Positions 1 through 6,800 of a stretch of DNA of 10,520 nucleotides are shown here, piece after piece (position 1 is the stretch's first letter; every line of letters starts with the position of its first letter). The stretch lies in contig JAVHXX010000108.1 in the NCBI GenBank assembly GCA_031119595.1, positions 1 to 10,520 on the forward strand. Direction: 5' to 3'. The position numbers and the translations under genes were made by a program. Source of the DNA: Patulibacter sp. Its GTDB lineage: Bacteria; Actinomycetota; Thermoleophilia; Solirubrobacterales; Solirubrobacteraceae. The notes under the pieces were generated by a model. The model had not been told where the DNA came from. It ran no database searches and saw only the letters and a program-made list of their open reading frames with translations.

Positions 1-98
1 CATCGGGCCGGGGGCGCCGAAGCGCGGCGCCGGACGGGAGCGCCGGTGGGACGCGACCGGGGCGCCCCATCTGCCGGAACCCGTAAGGTCTCCCGCTC
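1..98. other. Non-coding upstream region with GC-rich inverted repeats
   Basis: No convincing coding frame enters from the left edge. The stretch contains two copies of the self-complementary hexamer GGCGCC (13-18 and 26-31), able to form a 6-bp stem with a 7-nt loop, and a 10-bp palindrome GGGGCGCCCC at 59-68. These may be the terminator of a gene outside the window, but no T-tract follows and such repeats arise easily at this GC content. The right end carries the promoter-like box listed separately. Confidence 0.4.
84..89 (+). promoter_or_regulatory. -10-like box TAAGGT before the first LCP gene
   Basis: TAAGGT fits the actinobacterial -10 pattern TANNNT. It ends 9 nt before the GTG at 99, so a transcript from it would have almost no leader, which agrees with the absence of a Shine-Dalgarno sequence. 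No clear -35 element is visible about 17 bp upstream. The same arrangement recurs before three other genes in the window, which raises confidence. Confidence 0.5.
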
Positions 99-1607
99 GT
101 GTTGCCCGCCTCCACACGACAGTGGCCCCGATACGTCGGGGCCTTCTTCGTCATCGTCCTGATGGCGGGTGTGGCGTCCGCCGTGGCGGCGATCCGCGCG
201 ATCCCGGTTGCAAAGGACGGCGGCGGGCTCGTCGGCAGCGGTCCCAAGATCGACAAGAAGCTTCTCGCAAACGTCAAGCCGGGCGATCCGCAGACCCTGC
301 TGCTGATCGGCTCCGACAAGCGGAGCTCGAACTCGTCGGACGGCAAGGCGCGCAGCGGCCAGCTGTCGGACACGATCATGCTCGCGCACCTCGACTCCTC
401 GCGTCCGACGACGCTCATGTCGATCCCGCGTGACACCCAGGTCAACGTCACCCAGAAGGACGGCTCGGTCGACACCGAGAAGATCAACGCAGCGTTCGCG
501 CAGGGCGGGGCTCCGCTCACCGTCAAGGTCGTGACGCAGCTGCTCCACATCCCGATCAGCCACGTCGTGGTCACGAACTTCCTCGCATTTCAGGAGGCGG
601 TCAACCGGCTCGGCTGCCTCTACGAGGACATCGATCGCTCCTACTTCAACGACAACGCCTCCGGAGTCGACAACTACTCCGCGATCGACGTGAAGTCCGG
701 CTACCAGCTGCTCTGTGGCGCCGACACCCTGGAGTGGGTCCGCTTCCGCCACACGGACTCGGACCTCGTCCGTGCCGCTCGCCAGCAGGCCTTCCTGCGG
801 TCTGCGAAGGGTCAGGTGGCGGCGTCGAAGCTGTTCAAGTCGAGCAGCGACCTCTTCAAGATCTTCGAGCACTACACCGAGACCGACCTCGACGATCGCG
901 GCGAGGTCCTGAGTCTGCTCAAGCTCGCGATCAACTCGAGCAAGCAGCCGATCCGCAGCGTCAACTTCCAGGTCGAGCAGAGCCCCACGAACTCCAACCT
1001 CCTGGTGACCCCCGCCGGTCTCGCGGAGATGAAGAAGGAGTTCCTCGCCGCGCAGCCCGAAACCGACCTGCAGACGGCCCCCAAGGGTTCAACCAAGCAG
1101 GCGAAGAAGCCGAAGGCGAAGAAGCGCACCGGCCTCGCGAAGGGCCTTGTCACGGTCCCGTCGGAGAAGTCGAGCCCGCAGCTGATCAAGGCGTCGTTCG
1201 ACCTCGCCGCCGGTCACCTGCCCATGTACTACCCGTCGGCGCGGCTCGCCACGGGCGGCTACGCGAACCTCGATCCCGTCCGCACCTACACGATCAAGGC
1301 TGGCCGCTACTCGAAGCGGTCTTACCCGGCGTTCCGGCTCACCTACTCGATGGGCCAGAGTTACCTCGGCCAGTACTACGGCCTCCAGGGCACGACCTGG
1401 AAAGACGCGCCGATCCTCAAGCAGACCCACTCGACCGTGCAGCGCGGCGGCAAGACGCTCATGGTCTACAAGGCGGGCAGCAAGTACCAGCTCGTCGCCT
1501 GGCAGACGCCGAAGGCCGTGTACTGGATCAGCAACTCGGTGTCGCTCGCCCTCGGCAACTCGCAGATGCTCGACATCGCCGCGTCGCTGACGAAGGTCGC
1601 CGGCTGA
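99..1607 (+). CDS. LytR-CpsA-Psr (LCP) family membrane phosphotransferase, copy 1
   Basis: A 502-aa protein with a very short cytoplasmic N-terminus and one membrane segment (about residues 11-33), the usual topology for LCP enzymes acting outside the membrane. The LCP core spans about 66-240: LLLIGSDKR (67-75), SDTIML (90-95), SIPRDTQV with R111/D112, KIN (128-130), and the signature VRFRHTDSD with R215, R217, D220, D222, followed by R225 and RQQ (228-230). In characterised members these Arg/Asp residues bind the polyprenyl-pyrophosphate and metal; the family moves glycopolymers from the lipid carrier to peptidoglycan. Cys173 and Cys206 flank a variable loop. A Lys-rich linker (about 329-350) leads to a C-terminal domain (about 362-502) that I cannot assign to a named family. 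The GTG start at 99 matches the N-terminus of the next gene; TTG at 102 is an alternative. The exact polymer substrate is unknown. Confidence 0.93.
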   Translation: MLPASTRQWPRYVGAFFVIVLMAGVASAVAAIRAIPVAKDGGGLVGSGPKIDKKLLANVKPGDPQTLLLIGSDKRSSNSSDGKARSGQLSDTIMLAHLDSSRPTTLMSIPRDTQVNVTQKDGSVDTEKINAAFAQGGAPLTVKVVTQLLHIPISHVVVTNFLAFQEAVNRLGCLYEDIDRSYFNDNASGVDNYSAIDVKSGYQLLCGADTLEWVRFRHTDSDLVRAARQQAFLRSAKGQVAASKLFKSSSDLFKIFEHYTETDLDDRGEVLSLLKLAINSSKQPIRSVNFQVEQSPTNSNLLVTPAGLAEMKKEFLAAQPETDLQTAPKGSTKQAKKPKAKKRTGLAKGLVTVPSEKSSPQLIKASFDLAAGHLPMYYPSARLATGGYANLDPVRTYTIKAGRYSKRSYPAFRLTYSMGQSYLGQYYGLQGTTWKDAPILKQTHSTVQRGGKTLMVYKAGSKYQLVAWQTPKAVYWISNSVSLALGNSQMLDIAASLTKVAG

Positions 1608-1624
1608 GCACGGCGGCGGTGTGG

Positions 1625-1658
1625 TCGCGCGCACATGCCGCGATCCCGGCGCGCGCGA
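1625..1658 (+). terminator. Possible weak hairpin between the two LCP genes
   Basis: TCGCGCGC (1625-1632) and GCGCGCGA (1651-1658) are perfect complements that could form an 8-bp stem around an 18-nt loop, just after the first LCP stop codon. There is no T-tract. The alternating CG composition makes chance pairing likely, so this is only a candidate terminator or attenuator. Confidence 0.25.
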
Positions 1659-1684
1659 GCGGCTCGGGCGTCTGACCGCTGCCC

Positions 1685-1690
1685 TAATAT
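1685..1690 (+). promoter_or_regulatory. -10-like box TAATAT before the second LCP gene
   Basis: TAATAT is close to the bacterial -10 consensus and stands out as AT-rich in a very GC-rich gap. It ends 10 nt before the GTG at 1701, and no Shine-Dalgarno sequence lies between. The second LCP gene thus probably has its own promoter giving a leaderless or nearly leaderless transcript. No good -35 element is seen. Confidence 0.5.
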
Positions 1691-1700
1691 CGCGCCTTCC

Positions 1701-3206
1701 GTGACGTCGCCTCCACGCCACTGGCCCCAGTACGTCGGGGCCTTCCTGGTCTTCGTGCTGCTCGCGGGCGTCGCGTCCGCGTCGGCCGCGCTCCTGCAGG
1801 TCAAGGAGGTCGTCGACATCGCGAAGGTCTCGCACACCGCGGTCTCGGTCGAGACGAAGGGCGCCCTCGACGACGTCGTCCAGGGCAAGCCGCAGACGCT
1901 CCTGCTCATCGGGTCCGACAAGCGCGACAAGAACGCCGTCGGCGACGGCCGCTCCCACGGCCTCTCGGACACCCTCATGCTGGTCCGGCTCGATCCGGAG
2001 CAGGGTGCGATCGCCGTCCTGTCCGTCCCCCGTGACACGAAGGCCGAGATCCCGCTGCCCGGCGGTGGTTTCCGCACCGCGAAGATCAACGAGGCCTACT
2101 CCGACGGTGGCGCCCAGCTGACCATCCGCACCGTCCGCAAGCTGATGGGCCTGCCGATCAACCACGTGCTGATCATCAACTTCGGGGCGTTCGAGCGCGC
2201 GGTCAACCGGCTCGGCTGCCTCTACGAGGACGTCGACCGCACGTACTTCAACGACAACTCGCAGGGCCAGAACTACGCCACCATCAACGTGAAGTCCGGC
2301 TATCAGCTGCTGTGCGGCTCGGACACCCTCGACTGGGTCCGCTTCCGCCACACCGACTCGGACTTCGTGCGCGGCGCCCGGCAGCAGGCGTTCCTGCGCT
2401 CGGCGAAGAGCCAGATCGCGGCGTCGCAGCTGATCAACGACCGCAACACGCTCATCCGGATCTTCGCGACCTACTCGCAGACCGACATCACGAGCACCAC
2501 GTCGATCCTCGGCCTGCTCAAGCTCGCCCTCGCCTCGGCCCACCAGCCGGTCCGCAACATCGCCTTCCGCGGCGACACCTCCACCGACCCGAGCGACACG
2601 TTCGTCACCGTCACCGACGCGAACCTCGCCCTCATGCGCCGCGAGTTCACCGAGCTCAAGGCGGCGAAGGGGCCCGCCGCCGACACGACCGAGGTCGAGA
2701 AGGTCCGCAAGAAGACGGCGAAGAAGGTCAAGAAGGAACGCGGCCTCGCGAAGGGCCTCATCCGCGTCACGAACGACGTCACCCGCCCGGACCTCGTGCG
2801 GGCGTCCTTCAACCTCTCCGGGAAGCTGCCGGTGTACTACCCGAGCGTGCGCTACGCCCTCTCGAGCTACACCAGCCTCGACGGGGTCCGCTCGTACAAC
2901 ATCATCAGCCGCACGAAGAAGAAGTACCCGTCCTTCCGGCTCTCGATCTACTACGGCCAGAACGGCCAGTACTACGGCGTCCAGGGGACGACCTGGCGCA
3001 ACCCGCCGATCCTCGGCGACGAGCACACCACGGTCACCCGGAACGGGCGCAAGCTGTTGGTGTTCGGAGCGGCCGGAGGCCGCGACCAGATCGTCGCCTG
3101 GAAGACGCCCAAGGGCGTGTACTGGGTGAGCAACACCCTCTCGAACAGCCTGAGCAATGCTCAGATGCTCGACATCGCCGCGAACCTGCGCCGGGTTCCG
3201 GGCTGA
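1701..3206 (+). CDS. LytR-CpsA-Psr (LCP) family membrane phosphotransferase, copy 2
   Basis: A 501-aa paralogue of the preceding gene, aligned nearly without gaps. The open frame extends upstream to 1635, but the GTG at 1701 gives an N-terminus equivalent to copy 1 (WPQYVGAF against WPRYVGAF) and follows the TAATAT box. It has one membrane segment (about 10-32) and an LCP core (about 66-240) with LLLIGSDKR (67-75), SVPRDT with R111/D112, and VRFRHTDSD with R214, R216, D219, D221, then R224 and RQQ (227-229). Cys173 and Cys205 match the cysteine pair of copy 1. The linker is again Lys-rich (about 334-351), and the C-terminal domain keeps the YYPS, YYGVQGTTW, VAWKTPKGVYWVSN and QMLDIA motifs. 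Predicted role: transfer of a lipid-linked glycopolymer to the cell wall. The two copies may differ in substrate or expression; which is not visible from sequence. Confidence 0.93.
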   Translation: MTSPPRHWPQYVGAFLVFVLLAGVASASAALLQVKEVVDIAKVSHTAVSVETKGALDDVVQGKPQTLLLIGSDKRDKNAVGDGRSHGLSDTLMLVRLDPEQGAIAVLSVPRDTKAEIPLPGGGFRTAKINEAYSDGGAQLTIRTVRKLMGLPINHVLIINFGAFERAVNRLGCLYEDVDRTYFNDNSQGQNYATINVKSGYQLLCGSDTLDWVRFRHTDSDFVRGARQQAFLRSAKSQIAASQLINDRNTLIRIFATYSQTDITSTTSILGLLKLALASAHQPVRNIAFRGDTSTDPSDTFVTVTDANLALMRREFTELKAAKGPAADTTEVEKVRKKTAKKVKKERGLAKGLIRVTNDVTRPDLVRASFNLSGKLPVYYPSVRYALSSYTSLDGVRSYNIISRTKKKYPSFRLSIYYGQNGQYYGVQGTTWRNPPILGDEHTTVTRNGRKLLVFGAAGGRDQIVAWKTPKGVYWVSNTLSNSLSNAQMLDIAANLRRVPG

Positions 3207-3255
3207 GCGCGTCGTAGTGTGGCCAATCGCGGTGACGACGCAGCCGTCTCCCCGG

Positions 3256-3261
3256 TAGGCT
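3256..3261 (+). promoter_or_regulatory. -10-like box TAGGCT before the UDP-glucose dehydrogenase gene
   Basis: TAGGCT (TANNNT) ends 8 nt before the ATG at 3270, the spacing expected if transcription begins at or next to the start codon. No Shine-Dalgarno sequence is present. It supports the ATG at 3270 as the true start rather than the in-frame GTG at 3219, and suggests the sugar-nucleotide cluster has its own promoter. Confidence 0.5.
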
Positions 3262-3269
3262 CCGCCGTC

Positions 3270-4637
3270 ATGTCTTCGCGCGAACCGATCGGTGTCATCG
3301 GCACCGGATACGTAGGCCTCGTCACCGCTGTCGGCTTTGCCGAGCTGGGCAGCGAGGTCGTCTGCGTCGACATCGACGCAGCCAAGATCGAACGCCTGAA
3401 GGCGGGCGACATCCCGATCTACGAGCCCGGTCTCGCCGAGCTCGTCGAGAAGAACGCGAGCCGTCTCACGTTCACCACCGACCTCAGCGAAGCGCTCGAT
3501 CGCGCGCGCCTGCTGTTCGTCGCCGTCGGCACCCCGCCCACGTACTCGGGCGACGCGGACCTGTCCGCCGTCCACGCCGTCGTCGCGGCGATGCCCCCGT
3601 CCGACAAGCACGCCCTCGTGATGAAGTCGACCGTGCCCGTCGGCACCGGTGAGGCGATCAAGCGCGTCTTCGAAGAGCAGGGCAAGGGCGGCTTCCGCTA
3701 CGTCTCGTGCCCGGAGTTCCTCAAGGAGGGGTCGGCGATCGACGACTTCCTCGACCCCGACCGCGTCGTCGTCGGTGACGACGGTGGCTGGGCCGGCGAC
3801 GCCGTCGTCGACCTCTACCGCCCGGTGCTCAACGCCGCGAACGGCGGCCAGGCCCGCGGTGAGCTCGTCCGCACGGACATCAAGTCGGCCGAGATGGTCA
3901 AGCTCGCCTCGAACGCCTTCCTCGCCACGAAGATCTCCTTCATCAACGAGATCGCGAACGTCTGCGAGGAGACCGGCGCCGACGTCGTCGAGGTCGCCCG
4001 CGGCATGGGTCTCGACGACCGCATCGGGCCGAAGTTCCTGAAGGCCGGCATCGGCTTCGGTGGCTCGTGCTTCCCGAAGGACGTCTCCGCGCTCAAGCAG
4101 CTCGCCGGCAACTCCGGGTACCACTTCCAGCTGCTCAACGCCGTCATCGAGGTCAACGAGCTGCAGAAGCGGCGCGTGATCCAGAAGCTCCAGAAGCACC
4201 TCGGCTCGCTGGTCGGCAAGCGCATCGCGCTGCTGGGCCTCGCGTTCAAGCCCGAGACCGACGACATGCGCGAAGCGTCCTCGCTCGTCCTCTCCGCGCG
4301 GCTCATCGCCGACGGCGCCGACGTGGTCGGCTACGACCCGATCGCGGCCGAGGAGGCCGGCCGTCTGCTCAAGGGCGTCGAGCTCGCGGATTCCGCCGCC
4401 GAGGCGATCGCCGGCGCCGACGCGGTCGTGCTCGTCACCGAGTGGCCGGAGTTCAAGCAGCTCGATCTCACCGCCACCGCCGAGGCGATGCGCGGCACCG
4501 TCTTCATCGACGGCCGCAACCTCCTCGATCCGGCCGCCGCCACCGCGGCAGGTCTCGTGTACGAGGGCGTCGGCCGTGGCCTCGCGCCCCTCGCCGACCC
4601 GAGCACGCGACAGGCGCCGGCGCCGCAGGTCGCGTAG
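3270..4637 (+). CDS. ugd: UDP-glucose 6-dehydrogenase
   Basis: A 455-aa cytosolic enzyme that oxidises UDP-glucose to UDP-glucuronate with two NAD+, supplying an acidic sugar donor for envelope polysaccharides. The N-terminal Rossmann motif GTGYVG is at 11-16, and VGTPP (86-90) and STVPVGT (120-126) follow. CPEFLKEG is at 147-154 with E149, and K211 and N215 lie in the central helix. The catalytic Cys267 sits in GFGGSCFPKD (262-271), and the C-terminal UDP-binding domain has GLAFKPETDDMRE (323-335). The length is typical. The start at 3270 places the Rossmann motif about ten residues from the N-terminus as in relatives; the in-frame GTG at 3219 would add 17 unsupported residues. A GDP-mannose dehydrogenase is the main alternative in this superfamily, less likely given the overall UGD-type motifs. 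It is followed after 5 nt by the nucleotidyltransferase gene. Confidence 0.93.
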   Translation: MSSREPIGVIGTGYVGLVTAVGFAELGSEVVCVDIDAAKIERLKAGDIPIYEPGLAELVEKNASRLTFTTDLSEALDRARLLFVAVGTPPTYSGDADLSAVHAVVAAMPPSDKHALVMKSTVPVGTGEAIKRVFEEQGKGGFRYVSCPEFLKEGSAIDDFLDPDRVVVGDDGGWAGDAVVDLYRPVLNAANGGQARGELVRTDIKSAEMVKLASNAFLATKISFINEIANVCEETGADVVEVARGMGLDDRIGPKFLKAGIGFGGSCFPKDVSALKQLAGNSGYHFQLLNAVIEVNELQKRRVIQKLQKHLGSLVGKRIALLGLAFKPETDDMREASSLVLSARLIADGADVVGYDPIAAEEAGRLLKGVELADSAAEAIAGADAVVLVTEWPEFKQLDLTATAEAMRGTVFIDGRNLLDPAAATAAGLVYEGVGRGLAPLADPSTRQAPAPQVA

Positions 4638-4642
4638 CCCGC

Positions 4643-5752
4643 ATGGTCACGCAGGCCGTCATCCTCGTCGGCGGGCAGGGCACGCGCCTGCGCCCGCTCA
4701 CCTCCCAGCTCCCGAAGCCCGTGCTCGAGGTCGTCGACCGGCCGTTCCTCGCGCACATGCTCGACTGGCTCGCCGGTCACGGGATCACCGAGGCGATCCT
4801 CTGCTGCGGGTTCAAGGCCGACGTGCTCGTCGAGAACCTGGGGGAGGGCTCGGTGCACGGCGTCGAGCTCACCTACCTCACCGAGCCCGAGCCGCGCGGC
4901 ACCGCCGGCGCGCTCAAGTTCGCCGAGGCGCACCTCCACGACCGGTTCGTGATGCTCAACGGTGACGTCCTCACCGACCTCGACCTCTCGGCGCAGATCG
5001 CCGCCCACGAGGCGAGCGGCGCCACCGGCACGCTCGGTCTCGTCCCCGTCGACGACCCCTCGGCGTTCGGACTCGTCCGCCTCGAGGACGACGGCCGCGT
5101 CCGTGGGTTCGTCGAGAAGCCGAAGCCCGAGGAGATCGACACCGACCTCATCTCGGCCGGCGCGTACGTCCTCGAGCGGTCCGTGCTCGACCTGATCCCG
5201 GCCGACAAGAACGTCTCCATCGAGCGCGAGGTCTTCCCGCTGCTCGTCGGCAACGGCCTCCGTGGCTTCCCGCACCGCGGCGCGTACTTCATGGACCTCG
5301 GCACGCCCGAGCGCTACCTCGACGGCCTCCGCGACGTCCTCACGGGCGCGCTGCACACGCACACGCACGGGCTGCTCGACGAACGCGGCATCAACGTCGA
5401 CGCGTCCGCCACGGTCGAGGGTACGGTCACCGGCCCGGCCTGGATCGGCGCCGGCGCCACCGTCGGTGAGGGTGCCCGCATCGGTCCGAACACGGTCATC
5501 GGCGACGGCGCCACCGTCGCCGCCGGCGCGGCCGTCCGCGACTCGGTCGTCCTCGGCGGCGCCACGATCGGTGAGGGCGCACAGCTCTACCGGTCGCTCG
5601 TGGGCCACGGTGCCGAGGTCGGCGCCGAGGCCGTGATCGGGCACCTCGCGGTGGTCGGCCCCGGCGCGAGCGTCGCGCCGGGCACGCTCGTCCCGCACGA
5701 GACGAAGATCGATGCCCAGCTCGAGGAGGCCGCAGATGGCTCAGCACACTGA
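4643..5752 (+). CDS. Sugar-1-phosphate nucleotidyltransferase, probably mannose-1-phosphate guanylyltransferase
   Basis: A 369-aa cytosolic enzyme with an N-terminal nucleotidyltransferase domain (about 1-240) and a C-terminal left-handed beta-helix (about 250-350) of hexapeptide repeats such as IGAGAT, IGDGAT and IGEGAQ. Visible motifs are the nucleotide-binding GGQGTRLRPLT (10-20), PKP (24-26), metal-binding D108 in LNGDV, FVEKP (156-160), and SIEREVFP (192-199) followed by MDLGTPERYLDG (217-228). The last two resemble GDP-mannose pyrophosphorylases more than the RmlA dTDP-glucose group, and the next gene makes mannose-6-phosphate, so GDP-mannose is the favoured product. Glucose-1-phosphate thymidylyltransferase or uridylyltransferase cannot be excluded. 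The ATG at 4643 puts the signature at residue 10 as in relatives; the longer open frame lies inside ugd. It starts 5 nt after the ugd stop without a good Shine-Dalgarno, consistent with translational coupling. Confidence 0.88.
   Translation: MVTQAVILVGGQGTRLRPLTSQLPKPVLEVVDRPFLAHMLDWLAGHGITEAILCCGFKADVLVENLGEGSVHGVELTYLTEPEPRGTAGALKFAEAHLHDRFVMLNGDVLTDLDLSAQIAAHEASGATGTLGLVPVDDPSAFGLVRLEDDGRVRGFVEKPKPEEIDTDLISAGAYVLERSVLDLIPADKNVSIEREVFPLLVGNGLRGFPHRGAYFMDLGTPERYLDGLRDVLTGALHTHTHGLLDERGINVDASATVEGTVTGPAWIGAGATVGEGARIGPNTVIGDGATVAAGAAVRDSVVLGGATIGEGAQLYRSLVGHGAEVGAEAVIGHLAVVGPGASVAPGTLVPHETKIDAQLEEAADGSAH
5723..5729 (+). promoter_or_regulatory. Ribosome binding site inside the upstream gene
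   Basis: GAGGAGG lies 6 nt before the ATG at 5736 and within the last codons of the nucleotidyltransferase gene. It is the only strong Shine-Dalgarno sequence seen in the window. It selects 5736 over the in-frame ATG at 5712 as the isomerase start, and shows that this gene, unlike the promoter-proximal ones, is translated from within a longer message. Confidence 0.8.
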
Positions 5753-6800
5753 CGAGCTCGCCCTCGACGCCGAGGCCATCGCCGCCGCGGATCCCGGCGA
5801 GATGCTCGCCGACGCGCTCTCGCTCCCGGACCAGCTCCGCGACGCCGCCTGGAAGGTCGAATCCGCGGGACTGAAGCCCTGGGAGTCGCCGGGTGGCCTC
5901 GTGCTCGCCGGCATGGGTGGCTCGGGCATCGGTGGCGCGCTCGCCGTCGCGGCCATCGGCGACACCGCCTCGCGCCCGATCTCGCTCGCCAGCGGCTACG
6001 AGTTGCCCTCGTGGACCACCGAGGACTCGACGGTGCTCTGCACGTCGTACTCCGGCACCACCGAGGAGACCCTCGCGTGTTACGAGGCCGCCGGGGTGAT
6101 CGGAGCCCGCCGCGTGGTCGCCACCACGGGCGGAGAGCTCGGTCAGCTCGCCCGCCGCGACGGCGTGCCGGTGATCCCCATCGCGGGCGGCCTCCAGCCG
6201 CGCGCGGCCCTCGGGTACGTCTTCACCGCCGCGATCGAGATCGCCGGCCTCGCCGGTGTCGCGCCGCGCCGCACCACCGAGATCGATGTCGCTGCCGCAC
6301 ATCTCGAACAGCTCGTCCGCGAGTGGGGCCCGGATTCGCCCGAGGACGCCGAGCCCAAGGCGCTCGCCCGCGCGCTCCACGGCACGATCCCGCTGCTCTA
6401 CGGCGCCGGCCCCACGCGTGCCGCCGCGTACCGCTGGAAGTGCCAGCTCAACGAGAACGCGAAGCTCCACGCCTTCACGCACAGCCTCCCCGAGCTCGAC
6501 CACAACGAGCTGATGGGGTGGGAGCAGGCCGCCGCGAGCGCGCCGTTCGCTGCGGTCTTCCTCGACGACACCGACCTCCATCCGCGGATCGCGCAGCGCA
6601 TCGCGGTGACCCGCGAGATCATCGAGGACCAGGCCGCCACCACGATCGTCGTGCCGCCGCGCACCGGCACGCCGCTCGAGCGGTTGCTGTCGCTGTCGCT
6701 CCTCGGTGATCTCACGTCGATCTACCTCGCGGTGCTGCGAGGCGTCGATCCGTCGCCGATCGCCGGCATCGACACGCTCAAGTCCGCCCTCGCGGGCTAG
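5736..6800 (+). CDS. Bifunctional phosphoglucose/phosphomannose isomerase (SIS domain)
   Basis: A 354-aa cytosolic enzyme of the PGI/PMI branch of the SIS-domain isomerases, interconverting fructose-6-phosphate with glucose-6-phosphate and mannose-6-phosphate. The first SIS domain has GMGGSGIGG (59-67) and the phosphate-binding SYSGTTEET (104-112). QPRAALGY (154-161) holds the conserved Arg156. The second SIS domain carries WKCQLNENAK with the likely catalytic Glu240, and ELDHNELMGW (253-262) with the likely ring-opening His256. GTPLERLL (311-318) is also typical. The length matches the family. It overlaps the preceding gene by 17 nt, so the three sugar genes are probably one operon. Mannose-6-phosphate from this enzyme would feed the neighbouring guanylyltransferase through a phosphomannomutase encoded elsewhere. 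Annotation as a plain SIS-domain sugar isomerase is the safe fallback. Confidence 0.9.
   Translation: MAQHTDELALDAEAIAAADPGEMLADALSLPDQLRDAAWKVESAGLKPWESPGGLVLAGMGGSGIGGALAVAAIGDTASRPISLASGYELPSWTTEDSTVLCTSYSGTTEETLACYEAAGVIGARRVVATTGGELGQLARRDGVPVIPIAGGLQPRAALGYVFTAAIEIAGLAGVAPRRTTEIDVAAAHLEQLVREWGPDSPEDAEPKALARALHGTIPLLYGAGPTRAAAYRWKCQLNENAKLHAFTHSLPELDHNELMGWEQAAASAPFAAVFLDDTDLHPRIAQRIAVTREIIEDQAATTIVVPPRTGTPLERLLSLSLLGDLTSIYLAVLRGVDPSPIAGIDTLKSALAG

Noticed and set aside
3209..3241. Inverted repeat GCGTCGT/ACGACGC between the second LCP gene and ugd as a terminator
   Set aside because: A 7-bp stem around a 19-nt loop is weak and expected by chance at this GC content, and it has no T-tract.
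3219..3269. N-terminal extension of the UDP-glucose dehydrogenase from GTG 3219
   Set aside because: The added 17 residues have no family support, and the -10-like box at 3256-3261 lies inside them. The ATG at 3270 gives the usual distance to the Rossmann motif.
1089..4199. A 1036-codon open frame on the minus strand across both LCP genes and ugd
   Set aside because: It is antisense to three well-supported genes with family motifs. Its translation is low-complexity R/V/D/A/L/G text with no recognisable domain, as expected for antisense frames in very GC-rich DNA.
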